Shown here piece after piece: positions 6,959 to 14,696 of a DNA stretch of 64,000 nucleotides. The position numbers were made by a program, and so were the translations under genes. The DNA is from Streptomyces luteolus (lineage in GTDB: Bacteria > Actinomycetota > Actinomycetes > Streptomycetales > Streptomycetaceae). Below the pieces are notes generated by a model that ran no database searches, was not told the DNA's origin, and saw nothing but the letters and a program-made list of their open reading frames with translations. Position 1 is the first letter of the stretch, and each line of letters starts with the position of its first letter. The DNA lies in assembly GCF_029968015.1 (NCBI RefSeq), contig NZ_JASCIS010000020.1:1-64000 (forward strand). Reading direction: 5' to 3'.

Positions 6959-8022
6959 CGGGCGGTCTCCTTCGGGGTGGTGGTGCGGGAGCCAGTGGGC
7001 TGTTGGAAGGTGATCTCGCCGCCGTACATGCCCATGCCGCAGGTGAAGTTGAGGGTGCCGGGTTTGGGGGTGCCGAGGTCGATGGGGGTCTTGCCGGTGA
7101 CGGGGAGGATCTCTTGGACGCCCTCGTCGGGGACGACGAAGGAGCGGACGCAGCCGTTGGTGTTGTCGGTGGCGACGACGAGTTTGGTCGGTACGCCGGC
7201 GGTCGCGGTGATGGCGGTGGGTGCGTAGGAGTTGGTGCGGGCCTGGACGGTGATGGTCTGGACTCCGTCGGTTGTGGTCACTGTCTTCTGCGGGGGCTGC
7301 GCGGCCGCTGCCGCGGGGGCGGTTGCGGGGGTGGGCCACCAGCCGCCCAGGCGCAGTCCGGAGCCTGCGGTCCACAGCGCGACGGCGAGGACGATCACGG
7401 CAGTGACGATGCTGAGGCGGCCCTGCCAGCGGCGGGCTGCGGAGCGGAGCAGGAAGCCGAGTACGGCGAAGAGCGGGCCGGTGCCGAGGACGAACCCGGC
7501 CATGACGGCCGCTCCGGCGAGCGGGGATCCGGCGGTGACCGCGATCAGCTCCACGCTGAGGGTGACGCCGCAGGGGATGAGGACGGTGAGGAATCCGAGG
7601 ACGGCCGGGGTGGTGACGGCGGTCGACTTCGCCGACCTGCGTACTCGCCGTCCCCACGAGGCGGGCGGCCGCGGGACGAAGCGGCGCACGGCACGGACGC
7701 CGAGCATGTCGAGGGCGAACAGCAGCATCAGCACCGCGCTGGCGATGAGGAGTACGGCGCGGGCGCGCGGGCCGGGCTGGATGGCTGCGCCGACCAGGCC
7801 GAGGGCGGCGCCGAGGAGGGTGTGGGAGGCGAGCTTGGCGCCGAGGAATGCGCCCACGGGGGCGAACAGGCCGCTGCGCTCCCATGCTTCGGAGCTCCAG
7901 GCGGTGGCCCGGCGGCCGACGGCGCTGGCGAGCAGGCCGCCCTGGACTGCGGCGCAGGAGGCGCCGCCCGCGAAGAGACCGGTGGTCAAGCCGGTGACGA
8001 ACAAGGTGGTGGTGGAGGCCAT
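6955..8022 (-). CDS. TauE/SafE-type membrane protein fused to a cupredoxin-like domain
   Basis: 355 residues in two parts. Residues 1-225 carry about six membrane helices of the CcdA/TauE superfamily, with paired small-residue motifs GLFAGGASCAAVQGG and FLTVLIPCGVTLSVELIAVT, each with a cysteine positioned as in CcdA-like transporters. Residues 240-345 are an external cupredoxin-like domain (VQTITVQARTNSYAPTAITA) ending in NFTCGMGMYGGEITF, where Cys and Met residues could ligate copper. This fusion is known from Gram-positive copper loci. It likely handles copper or reducing equivalents across the membrane. It sits directly before the CopZ-like chaperone. Confidence 0.88.
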   Translation of the reverse strand: MASTTTLFVTGLTTGLFAGGASCAAVQGGLLASAVGRRATAWSSEAWERSGLFAPVGAFLGAKLASHTLLGAALGLVGAAIQPGPRARAVLLIASAVLMLLFALDMLGVRAVRRFVPRPPASWGRRVRRSAKSTAVTTPAVLGFLTVLIPCGVTLSVELIAVTAGSPLAGAAVMAGFVLGTGPLFAVLGFLLRSAARRWQGRLSIVTAVIVLAVALWTAGSGLRLGGWWPTPATAPAAAAAQPPQKTVTTTDGVQTITVQARTNSYAPTAITATAGVPTKLVVATDNTNGCVRSFVVPDEGVQEILPVTGKTPIDLGTPKPGTLNFTCGMGMYGGEITFQQPTGSRTTTPKETAR

Positions 8023-8110
8023 GAGGTAAGGACTCTCTCTGCTGAGATGGCCGGATCAGGACATGACGAGGCACCCGGAGGCCCAACGGGCAGGCAGGGT
8101 GCGGGTGTTG

Positions 8111-8527
8111 TCAGGTCCGGCTGACGCAGAGGAACACGACGGGATCGGGTGCCCGGGGCCAGGCGCACCCGTCGTCGACTGCTGCAGCGCTCAGCGGTTC
8201 GGCGGGGACCGGAGGTACCGCGAGGGTGTCCGTGCCGGGGGCGGCGGCGGGTGCGACAAACAGCGGCGTGTGCGCAGTCGTGAGCGGGCAGTCCATGCTC
8301 ATGGCCGGACACTCGTCGGGCGCGGGAGCCGCCGCATGCAGGCCCTGTTCCCTCTCCGCGTGGGCCACCTCGGCGATCACGGCAGGGGTCGTCATGACGG
8401 GCATGGGCTCGGCCATGGCCATGGTGGTGTACGCGGGGCCCCACATCAGGTAGGCGCAGGCCAGCAGGACACCGGCCACAAGGGCGGCGAGCGCGGGCCG
8501 GGGGCGCCGGGTGGGGTGGACGGGCAC
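8111..8527 (-). CDS. DUF6153-like small membrane/secreted protein
   Basis: About 138 residues from a GTG at 8527. The frame is open further upstream because it runs into the damaged methyltransferase gene. One membrane helix near residues 12-30 (ALAALVAGVLLACAYLMWGP) is followed by an exported Met/His/Cys-containing region (YTTMAMAEPMPVMTT; ECPAMSMDCPL). These features match the small copper-locus proteins of the DUF6153 type, of which similar ones occur at 13282 and 15716. Exported Met-rich segments suggest copper binding outside the membrane. Confidence 0.65.
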   Translation of the reverse strand: MPVHPTRRPRPALAALVAGVLLACAYLMWGPAYTTMAMAEPMPVMTTPAVIAEVAHAEREQGLHAAAPAPDECPAMSMDCPLTTAHTPLFVAPAAAPGTDTLAVPPVPAEPLSAAAVDDGCAWPRAPDPVVFLCVSRT

Positions 8528-8575
8528 GTCCGTGATGCTATCCAGACACCCCCGGCCTCCTGACTCTCCGGCGGC

Positions 8576-9188
8576 GCGGCGTCCAACGCCGGGCAAGAAC
8601 CGACCGGCCCTGCGGGCGTACGCGTCGTACGCCTCGATGTGCACGGAGCGGAGGTAGGGCTGCTCCTCGACGATGCGTACTTGCAGTTGGACCGCCGTGA
8701 CGAGGGCGGTCAGGGCGGGGAGGGCGACCGTGTTGGGCACCATGAGGGCCAGGCCAGGCCGGTCGCGGTCGCGACCATCGCGGTGAAGACCGGGTTGCGT
8801 ACGGCGGCGAACATCCCCGAGGTGACCAGGGCGGTGCGTTCCCCCGCCTCGACGCCACCCGCCACGACGTACCCATCGCGCTCTGTGCGAGCAGCGTGGT
8901 CATGATCCCGGTGACGGTGATCACGAGTCCCGCCCCGCGCAGCAGCAGCGACCCGGTGCCTGGCAGATCCGGGAGGCCGGTGAGTGAGGCGATCGGAGCG
9001 GCGCCGCCGCCGAGGAGCGCGAGGACGAACAGCACGCCCGCCCACCACGAGGCGGAGCCCGCTCGGCCGGAGAGGCCGCGGAACCCGGCGTCGCCGGTTC
9101 GGCGGGCCTGGAGCGCGGCCCGGAACCCGAAGGCGGTCACGGCCCAGCCGGTGAACAGAGCCAGTGCCGCCCACGCCCACCCGGTCAC
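8576..9188 (-). pseudogene. isoprenylcysteine methyltransferase-family protein, two frameshifts
   Basis: The protein can be read only by joining three frames: residues up to SAMGTSWRV (to about 8865), then GVEAGERTALVTSGMFAAVR (to about 8750), then MVPNTVALPALTALVTAVQ to about 8576. The joined product is a membrane methyltransferase of the ICMT family with the conserved GMFAAVRNPVF motif. Both shifts occur where one G is missing from a run (GTGGCGTC for GTGGGCGTC; TGGCCC for TGGGCCC). Sequencing error and true decay are both possible. The GTG start overlaps a TGA of the previous frame. No stop separates the last frame from the DUF6153 gene. Confidence 0.75.
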
Positions 9189-9189
9189 G

Positions 9190-9924
9190 TCACGTCGCCG
9201 TGTCCTTTGTACCGGTGCAGCAGGTGTCGCCGGAGCTGCCGCAAGCACTGCTCTTCTCGTCGGCCCCAGGTGCTGCGAGGGTCGGCGCGGGACCGCAGGC
9301 GCAGCCCTTGCCCTGCCAGGCGTCGATGCCCTCCTTCACCGCGACGGCCGCGATCACCAGGGCGGCGAACGGGTCGGCCCAGGACCAGCCGAGGGTCGCG
9401 TTGAGGACCAGGCCGATCAGCAGAACGGCGGACAGGTACGTGCACAGCAGCGTCTGCTTGGAGTCGGCGACCGCGGAGGCGGAGCCGAGTTCGCGACCCG
9501 CCCTGCGCTGCGCGGCCGACAGGAACGGCATGACCGCCAGCGACAGTGCGGCGATGACGATGCCCGGCAGGGACGTCTCGGCCTCGCCCGTTCCGCTGAG
9601 CGCGCGTACGGCATCAACGGAAACGTAAGCGGCGAGCGCGAAGAAGGAGACCGCGGTGATCCGCAGCGTCGTCTTCTCCCGCGCCTCGCGTACGGCGTGG
9701 TCGCGGGCGGAGAACTGCCAGGCGACCGCGGCGGCGGAGGACACCTCGATGACCGAGTCCAGGCCGAAGCCGACCAGCGCGGTCGAGGAGGCGATCGTCC
9801 CGGCGGTGATCGCGACGATCGCCTCGATCACGTTGTAGGCGATGGTCACAGCGACCAGGAACCGTATCCGCCGCGCCAGCGCGTCCCGGCGAGCGGGCGA
9901 CGGTGCGAGCGATAGGAGACTCAC
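9190..9924 (-). CDS. cation diffusion facilitator family transporter
   Basis: 244 residues. Four to five membrane helices include the metal-site helices with GFGLDSVIEVSSAAAVAWQF and VADSKQTLLCTYLSAVLLIG, matching the H/D-x3-D pattern in helices 2 and 5 of CDF proteins, although the usual His is replaced by Gly-Leu-Asp in the first. The C terminus is short and Cys-rich (CACGPAP, SSACGSSGDTCCTG), replacing the normal cytoplasmic dimer domain and probably binding metal. The GTG start overlaps the ArsR stop. Expected role: export of a divalent cation such as Zn, Co or Cd. Confidence 0.88.
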   Translation of the reverse strand: MSLLSLAPSPARRDALARRIRFLVAVTIAYNVIEAIVAITAGTIASSTALVGFGLDSVIEVSSAAAVAWQFSARDHAVREAREKTTLRITAVSFFALAAYVSVDAVRALSGTGEAETSLPGIVIAALSLAVMPFLSAAQRRAGRELGSASAVADSKQTLLCTYLSAVLLIGLVLNATLGWSWADPFAALVIAAVAVKEGIDAWQGKGCACGPAPTLAAPGADEKSSACGSSGDTCCTGTKDTAT

Positions 9925-10259
9925 GGGCAGCAGCCCTCCGTCTCCGCGTCGACGCATGTCTTGTCGGCCTCCACTGCCAGGACCGCCGAACGCAGGTCCC
10001 CGAGGGCGTGCCCGAGTCGGGCGTCGGACAGCTCGTACCGCGTACGGCGGCCGTCCGGGGTCGCGACGACCAGGCCGCAGTCGCGCAGGCACGCAAGGTG
10101 GTTGGAGAGCCTGGTCCTGGAGATGCCCAACGCGTCGGCGAAGTCGGAGGGATAGCCGGGCCCCTGCTGCAGCTTCAGCAGGATGCGGCAGCGGATCGGG
10201 TCGGCGAGGGCGCGGCCGAACCGCGCCAGAGCCTCGATGTCGGTCGCGAGAGTCAGCAC
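9921..10259 (-). CDS. ArsR/SmtB-family metal-sensing repressor
   Basis: 112 residues. The winged helix is centred on DFADALGISRTRLSNHLACL at residues 43-62, with the wing at DGRRTRYEL. A C-terminal motif DKTCVDAETEGCC supplies cysteines, and CRILL plus C in LACLRDCGLV add more, as in CmtR-type Cd/Pb sensors. I chose the GTG at 10259; a TTG two codons earlier is possible. The start lies 9 bases from a large palindrome. The gene leads the CDF-to-CopZ operon, so it should repress all of it until metal binds. Confidence 0.92.
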   Translation of the reverse strand: MLTLATDIEALARFGRALADPIRCRILLKLQQGPGYPSDFADALGISRTRLSNHLACLRDCGLVVATPDGRRTRYELSDARLGHALGDLRSAVLAVEADKTCVDAETEGCCP

Positions 10260-10267
10260 ACCCAAAC

Positions 10268-10303
10268 AATACAGAGAATCCTGAATTCAGGAAGTCCTGT
10301 ATT
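10268..10303. promoter_or_regulatory. palindromic operator of the ArsR/CDF operon
   Basis: Outer arms AATACAG/CTGTATT and inner arms TCCTGAATTCAGGA make a 36-bp near-perfect palindrome directly before the ArsR start. SmtB/CmtR proteins bind such AT-centred inverted repeats. TGTATT within it could double as a -10 element. Confidence 0.75.
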
Positions 10304-10374
10304 AGCTGCCGCGCGCCCTCGGCGCAACAAGGCTGTTGGGCCGTCGCACCTCCACCCCTGGTCAGGTGGGCCCT

Positions 10375-11145
10375 TCACCGTGGTGCGGTCGCCGCGGCCA
10401 CGAACATCGGCAGTGCCAGGAAGAACCGGTCGGCCTCGGCCCTCGCGCGCTGTTCAGCGATCCATCTGTCTGCCTGCTCGCGCGTGACGGCATGGGTGGA
10501 GCAGGCTCCTTCGGCCAGTCCGACGAGCACGGGCAGCATCGTCGGCCCGGTGAAGACGCCTGTGTGCACCTGGACCGTCACATCGTCGAAGCCGGCGTCA
10601 AGGAGCAGGTTGCGATACCGGCGAGCAGCACGAGGTCCTGCCGTCATATCTGCTCGGGCGTGCACGACAGTCCGCGTGAGGGCGGGATCGGCGGAGTCGA
10701 TGACGAACGTGTCCCAGTCCTGCCCGACCAGCACGATCCGCCCTCCCGGCGTCAGAACCCGGCGGGCTTCTGCCAACGCCCCTTCAGGAGCGACCAGTTC
10801 ATGGAACACCTTGTCGGCCCGGTAGCCGTCCACCGAGGCGTCCGGCAACGGCAGGTCGTACGCTCCGGCGATCCGGAAGAGGGCCTTGGGCCACCGGTCG
10901 CGGGCCACGGCGATCATCCGCTCGCTCGGGTCCATGCCGGTGACCTCCACGCCCTGGTCGACGAGTTCCGCCACGGCCCGTCCAGCGCCGCACCCCACGT
11001 CCACCACTGACTTTCCGGCTGCGGCGCCCAGCAAGTCGTAGGAGAGAGCTCGTAGTTCACGGACTTCCGGTAGCTGGTCCGCCGCGTCGAGCAGTGCGAT
11101 GAGTTCGTCCGTCAACTGGAGTGCCTGATCCGTTTCCCTGGTCAT
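10375..11145 (-). CDS. class I SAM-dependent methyltransferase
   Basis: 256 residues with a Rossmann fold. Motif I is VVDVGCGAGRAVAEL at about residues 41-55, the acidic residue after strand 2 is in VTGMDPSERM, and motif post-I is AYDLPLPDASVDGYRADKVF. The C-terminal part carries the RRYRNLLLDAGFDDVTVQ block of UbiE/COQ5-like enzymes. The substrate is not evident. The ATG at 11145 lies 28 bases from the divergent MerR start, so the pair probably shares one operator. The cysteine placement of arsenite methyltransferases is absent. Confidence 0.88.
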   Translation of the reverse strand: MTRETDQALQLTDELIALLDAADQLPEVRELRALSYDLLGAAAGKSVVDVGCGAGRAVAELVDQGVEVTGMDPSERMIAVARDRWPKALFRIAGAYDLPLPDASVDGYRADKVFHELVAPEGALAEARRVLTPGGRIVLVGQDWDTFVIDSADPALTRTVVHARADMTAGPRAARRYRNLLLDAGFDDVTVQVHTGVFTGPTMLPVLVGLAEGACSTHAVTREQADRWIAEQRARAEADRFFLALPMFVAAATAPR

Positions 11146-11173
11146 GAGACCCAGGCTGCGACTTAATGTCAGC

Positions 11174-11626
11174 ATGAAGTCAAGCGAGCACGGGCCGCCG
11201 CTTTCCGTCGATCGTGAACCGGTCAGCATCGGCGCGATCGCCCAGCATTTCGGACTGGCCACCCATGTTCTGCGCCACTGGGAGTCGATGGGGCTTCTCA
11301 CTCCGGTACGCGATGCCGCCGGGCGGCGTCGCTACGGCATCACCGACCGAACTCGCGTCGCCGTCACCATGCGAGCCAAGGAGGCAGGGCTCTCCCTCAA
11401 CACGATCCGCTCCCTGGCCACCGCCTCCGATCCGGTACGGCGACGCCAAATCCTCGGCGAGGAGGCCGAGTTGCTCCGCTCCCGGATAACGGCCGCGCAG
11501 GCGTCCCTCGATCTCATCGAATGCGCCCTGGACTGCGACCATGAGGACTTCACTCAGTGCGCCGACTTCCAGCAGCTGGTGGCGGGGCGCATCGGCATCG
11601 CCCCTGGCTCCCGCACGACTGCCTGA
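11174..11626 (+). CDS. MerR-family regulator
   Basis: 150 residues. The N-terminal MerR helix-turn-helix (VSIGAIAQHFGLATHVLRHW) is followed by the wing GRRRYGITDRTR, a dimer helix, and a C-terminal Cys/Asp segment CALDCDHEDFTQC that may be the effector site. It is transcribed divergently from the methyltransferase with a 28-base gap, the standard arrangement for MerR control of a partner gene. The start chosen is ATG 11174; an upstream in-frame ATG at 11144 would overlap the neighbour. A perfect hairpin terminator follows. Confidence 0.9.
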   Translation: MKSSEHGPPLSVDREPVSIGAIAQHFGLATHVLRHWESMGLLTPVRDAAGRRRYGITDRTRVAVTMRAKEAGLSLNTIRSLATASDPVRRRQILGEEAELLRSRITAAQASLDLIECALDCDHEDFTQCADFQQLVAGRIGIAPGSRTTA

Positions 11627-11678
11627 GGCCCATCGACGACTGTCGCTCCCGCGGCGCCTGCGAGGGTTCCGCGCCGAC

Positions 11679-11720
11679 GCAGATCACGTACGGCTCGCGC
11701 GGGAGCCGTACGTGATCTGC
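11679..11720. terminator. bidirectional hairpin terminator
   Basis: Two perfect 18-base arms (GCAGATCACGTACGGCTC and its complement) are separated by six bases. It lies between the convergent MerR and DUF1326 genes. T-runs are weak, as is usual in high-GC actinomycetes. Confidence 0.8.
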
Positions 11721-11736
11721 GGGTGACCGGTGCCGG

Positions 11737-12453
11737 TCAGGGGCGCCAGTCGAAGGGGAAGTGCTTGCTGGAGCCGCCCCGGTACTCGTGTGAGAAGTCG
11801 AACCCTTCCGCGTGGTCACCGTCGACGACGCCCCAGGTCGCGATCTGCCCAGGCCCGACCTCGGCTCCTGGTGCGTTGATGAGCTGGACGCGGCGGTTGG
11901 GGTCGGCCGTGGGGCCGGTGAGCGCGTTGGCACCGACGGCGACCTTGTCGGCCACGCTTGCCCGCCAGTACGAAAGGTCTTCGGGGGCCTCGAAGTGGAT
12001 GGGTGCGTACCGGACTTCGCGCAGGTCGCTGATGAGAGAGCCGAACTCGCCGGGCCAGCCGCCGGCGCGGCCGGCGAAAATCTGCTCCAGAGCGTCGCGC
12101 TGAGCCTCGTCGCCCTTCGAGTCGATGTACAGCATCGCCTTCATCGTCGCGTCCGGGTCTCCGACCCACATGTTCCCCGCGAACTCGCCGAGCGCCACAA
12201 CCCCCAGGCCATCGAGGCGTACGTCACCGAAGTACCCCTCGTGCACCTGCCAGACGAGAGTGAAGAGGCAGTCGCCGTGCGTCGGCGACTGGGCGAAGGT
12301 GCAGGGGCACGGCAGCGCACAGCTGCACACGTCGAACCACTCACCGCGCAAGTGCCAGTCGGGTACAGCGTCGCCCTTCACCTCCGGGGCCTTGCCGGCG
12401 TCGATGACGCGCGGAGCAGGGAGGGGCGCTGATGTGGCGGGCGTCGTGCACAT
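11737..12453 (-). CDS. DUF1326 domain protein
   Basis: 238 residues. The DUF1326 core spans about residues 33-235 and starts with the Cys-rich block WFDVCSCALPCPCTFAQSPT, a strong candidate metal site, followed by the GDC motif of the family. No signal peptide is clear. The family is often encoded in copper and other metal resistance loci, but its biochemical role is not established. Two CsoR-type boxes lie just upstream, at 48 and 107 bases before the start. Copper-inducible expression is therefore likely. Confidence 0.88.
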   Translation of the reverse strand: MCTTPATSAPLPAPRVIDAGKAPEVKGDAVPDWHLRGEWFDVCSCALPCPCTFAQSPTHGDCLFTLVWQVHEGYFGDVRLDGLGVVALGEFAGNMWVGDPDATMKAMLYIDSKGDEAQRDALEQIFAGRAGGWPGEFGSLISDLREVRYAPIHFEAPEDLSYWRASVADKVAVGANALTGPTADPNRRVQLINAPGAEVGPGQIATWGVVDGDHAEGFDFSHEYRGGSSKHFPFDWRP

Positions 12454-12500
12454 GGAGACCTCCAGGGTGGGTGACGGGCGTGGAGCAGTTGCGGCGTCGG

Positions 12501-12516
12501 ATACCCCTAGGGGGTA
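12501..12516. promoter_or_regulatory. CsoR-type operator box 1
   Basis: ATACCCCTAGGGGGTA is an inverted repeat of the TACCC-N-GGGTA type bound by copper-sensing CsoR repressors. It is placed 48 bases upstream of the DUF1326 start. Confidence 0.75.
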
Positions 12517-12559
12517 CTCGACACCGTGAGACTAGGACGCTCGACACCGATGAGTCAAC

Positions 12560-12575
12560 TACCCCCCGGGGGTAT
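12560..12575. promoter_or_regulatory. CsoR-type operator box 2
   Basis: TACCCCCCGGGGGTAT is a near-perfect palindrome of the same CsoR type. It lies 44 bases beyond box 1 and upstream of DUF1326. Confidence 0.75.
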
Positions 12576-12576
12576 G

Positions 12577-12950
12577 CACCCGCCACCCCACACCACCCCT
12601 CCGGCTCGATCGAGGCATGGGGGGCGACGGTGCACCAGCAGTCCAGGCGACTGAAGTCGGCGGAGCCCGCCAGGGAGGACAGGGGTACGGCGCGACAGCG
12701 ACAGGGGCGGCCCGACTCAGGCGCACGCCTCAAGCGACTGGAGCACCAACCGCGATGGCGCGCCGACGGCGTTGCACCCAGGGCGACGAAAGGCTCCACC
12801 CCCTCGCACCGGCATTAACCCGTCGGCGACGAAAGCCCCAGTCGGCGCGCGACACGCAACCGGTCATCACCGAGGGGCAGTTGAGTGACTCCACCTGGCG
12901 AATCCGGCCCGGCAGGCCCTCCCTCGAAATTCCGATCACCCACGCTAGGC
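12577..12950. other. no supported gene between CsoR boxes
   Basis: Several open frames cross this stretch on both strands, but none has a recognisable product or ribosome site, and their composition is typical of shadow frames. The short phrase CGGCGACGAAAG occurs twice near 12780 and 12821. I see nothing else. Confidence 0.5.
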
Positions 12951-12970
12951 ATATACCCCCCGGGGTATAT
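12951..12970. promoter_or_regulatory. CsoR-type operator box 3
   Basis: ATATACCCCCCGGGGTATAT is a 20-bp palindrome with one mismatched pair, of the same type as boxes 1 and 2. It is the closest box to the plus-strand copper cluster that starts at 13282. Its AT ends could overlap a promoter. Confidence 0.78.
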
Positions 12971-13281
12971 GGTTCGGATCAACGCCCCGGCGGACAACGC
13001 CAGAAGGCGCAACACACCCACGGGAGATGCACCTCACGCGCGGTCGCTTGCCGGCCCCAGGCCCACAGGCGGTGCATGATCTCCGCCTCCAGCTCACCCG
13101 GCTGACGCACCGCCGCTCGCTCCACTCCCGGAGTCCGACCCGCTCGCCCCTCCAGCACCAACGACCACTCATCGTAATCACCGGATTCACCCGCGCCGGG
13201 GCTCGTACCGGAGGCCGGGCACCCGGTCCCGTGGCGCGCACCGTCAGTCGCTTCGGTAGCCTCGGCAGCGGAGGTCCGGCG

Positions 13282-13785
13282 ATGAAGGTGAGCAAGTACG
13301 TACGAGCGGGTGGTGCCCTGGCGCACCTCCTGCTGGTCGTCGTGCTTGCGTTCGGTGTGTTCGTGATGCACACCGTCGGGCATCCGGACGAGCCCTCGGG
13401 GGCCGGCATGAGCGCCGGAGCACACGCGTCCGCCATGCACGGCGGGGCCGGCATGAGCGCCGGAGCACACGCGTCCGCCATGCACGGCGGTGCCAACGGC
13501 GACGCTGCCACGACCGATGCCGCCATGACGACGGCTGCCGGACACGAGTCCGTCGGCGCCCACCACCGGTCGGCGGACGAACCCGCCTCCGGGATGGCGA
13601 TGGACATGACGTCGCTGTGCGTCGCTGTGCTCGGCGTCTGGGCTTTCGCAGCGCTGCTGTACGCGGCGTTCGCGCGCCGTCCTGCGTGGCTGGCGGACCT
13701 GCTGGCGCGCACTGTCGTCGCGCTGCGGCCCCATGCGCCACCCCTCAGACCCGATCTCACCCAGCTGTCAGTCCTGCGGATCTAG
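13282..13785 (+). CDS. DUF6153-like His/Met-rich membrane protein
   Basis: 167 residues from the ATG at 13282. Helix one is near residues 10-30 (ALAHLLLVVVLAFGVFVMHT), a second is near 114-133 (LCVAVLGVWAFAALLYAAFA), with an exported loop between them rich in His and Met. The loop contains a perfect 15-residue duplication beginning GAGMSAGAHASAMHG. A GGAGGT ribosome site lies just before the start. The chosen start removes about 85 upstream residues with no conserved character. Likely an external copper-binding protein controlled through the CsoR box upstream. Confidence 0.78.
   Translation: MKVSKYVRAGGALAHLLLVVVLAFGVFVMHTVGHPDEPSGAGMSAGAHASAMHGGAGMSAGAHASAMHGGANGDAATTDAAMTTAAGHESVGAHHRSADEPASGMAMDMTSLCVAVLGVWAFAALLYAAFARRPAWLADLLARTVVALRPHAPPLRPDLTQLSVLRI
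13399..13488 (+). repeat. two perfect 45-bp tandem copies in a coding region
   Basis: The 45-bp unit at 13399-13443 is repeated exactly at 13444-13488 and keeps frame. Each unit adds two histidines and two methionines to the exported loop. Perfect identity implies recent duplication. Confidence 0.92.
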
Positions 13786-13878
13786 GCCGAACCGTCCGCA
13801 CGGGCGCGCTTCGTGCTGCGCCGCGTGCACCCACGTACGCCAACAGACCCGCAGTACCGACACCAGAGGTGTATCGAC

Positions 13879-14562
13879 ATGAGCTCCACCAACCGCACTC
13901 GCACGGCCCGCCGTTCCGTGCGCCGCCGTACCGCGCTCGTCGGCGTGATCGCCGCCGGGTCCCTGCTGCTTGCCGCGTGCGGCAACGACGACAGCGGAAT
14001 GGACGGCATGGACCACGGCTCGGACTCCACCGCCGCGGCCTCCAAGGAGCCGGGCAAGGACACGGACGCTTCCGCCGACTTCAACGACGCGGACGTCACC
14101 TTCGCTCAGGGCATGATCCCGCACCACCAGCAGGCCATCGAGATGTCCGAGCTGGCCGAGACCCGCGCCTCTGACCCGGAGATCAAGAAGCTGGCCGGGC
14201 AGATCAAGAAGGCCCAGGACCCGGAGATCAAGACCCTCCAGGGCTGGCTGAAGTCCTGGGGCAAGCCCACCGAGGCGGGGTCCGGCATGGACCACTCCGA
14301 GCACGGCGGCATGGACGGCATGGACGGCATGGACGGCATGATGTCCGAGCAGGACATGAAGGATCTTGAGGCCGCCAAGGGCACGAAGTTCGACCGCGCC
14401 TTCGCCGAGATGATGATCGAGCACCACAACGGCGCGATCAAGATGGCCGAGGACGAGAAGAAGAACGGCAAGAGCGCGGACGCGAAGAAGATGGCCGACG
14501 CCATCATCAAGGGCCAGTCCGCCGAGGTCGACCAGTTCGAGAAGATCCTCGACCGGATCTGA
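13879..14562 (+). CDS. DUF305 copper-locus lipoprotein
   Basis: 227 residues. A lipoprotein signal ends at LLLAACGN (Cys about residue 34). Two DUF305 repeats follow, each with the hallmark DVTFAQGMIPHHQQAIEM and FAEMMIEHHNGAIKMAEDEK. A Met/His/Gly linker (DHSEHGGMDGMDGMDGMMSE) joins them. The paired HH motifs and Met-rich linker are the family's likely copper ligands. It follows the DUF6153-like gene by 93 bases and precedes the Asp-box lipoprotein, matching the usual copper cluster order in actinobacteria. Confidence 0.92.
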   Translation: MSSTNRTRTARRSVRRRTALVGVIAAGSLLLAACGNDDSGMDGMDHGSDSTAAASKEPGKDTDASADFNDADVTFAQGMIPHHQQAIEMSELAETRASDPEIKKLAGQIKKAQDPEIKTLQGWLKSWGKPTEAGSGMDHSEHGGMDGMDGMDGMMSEQDMKDLEAAKGTKFDRAFAEMMIEHHNGAIKMAEDEKKNGKSADAKKMADAIIKGQSAEVDQFEKILDRI

Positions 14563-14696
14563 CCCTCATCCTCAACGGCCGACTGCCCGCCCGGGCTCCG
14601 CGCTTCGCCCTTCGGCCGCGCGGGCCCGGGCGGGTCCCGTGGCACTCAGCCTCCACGCGCCGCAGGGATGCGCGCGCCCCACGCTCCGAAGGACCC

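Noticed and set aside
7003..8124. plus-strand 373-codon Gly/Asp-rich frame
   Set aside because: It is the complement of the TauE/cupredoxin gene and has no homology.
12979..13734. minus-strand frame opposite the DUF6153-like gene
   Set aside because: The plus-strand product has membrane helices, a ribosome site and a meaningful repeat; the other strand has none.
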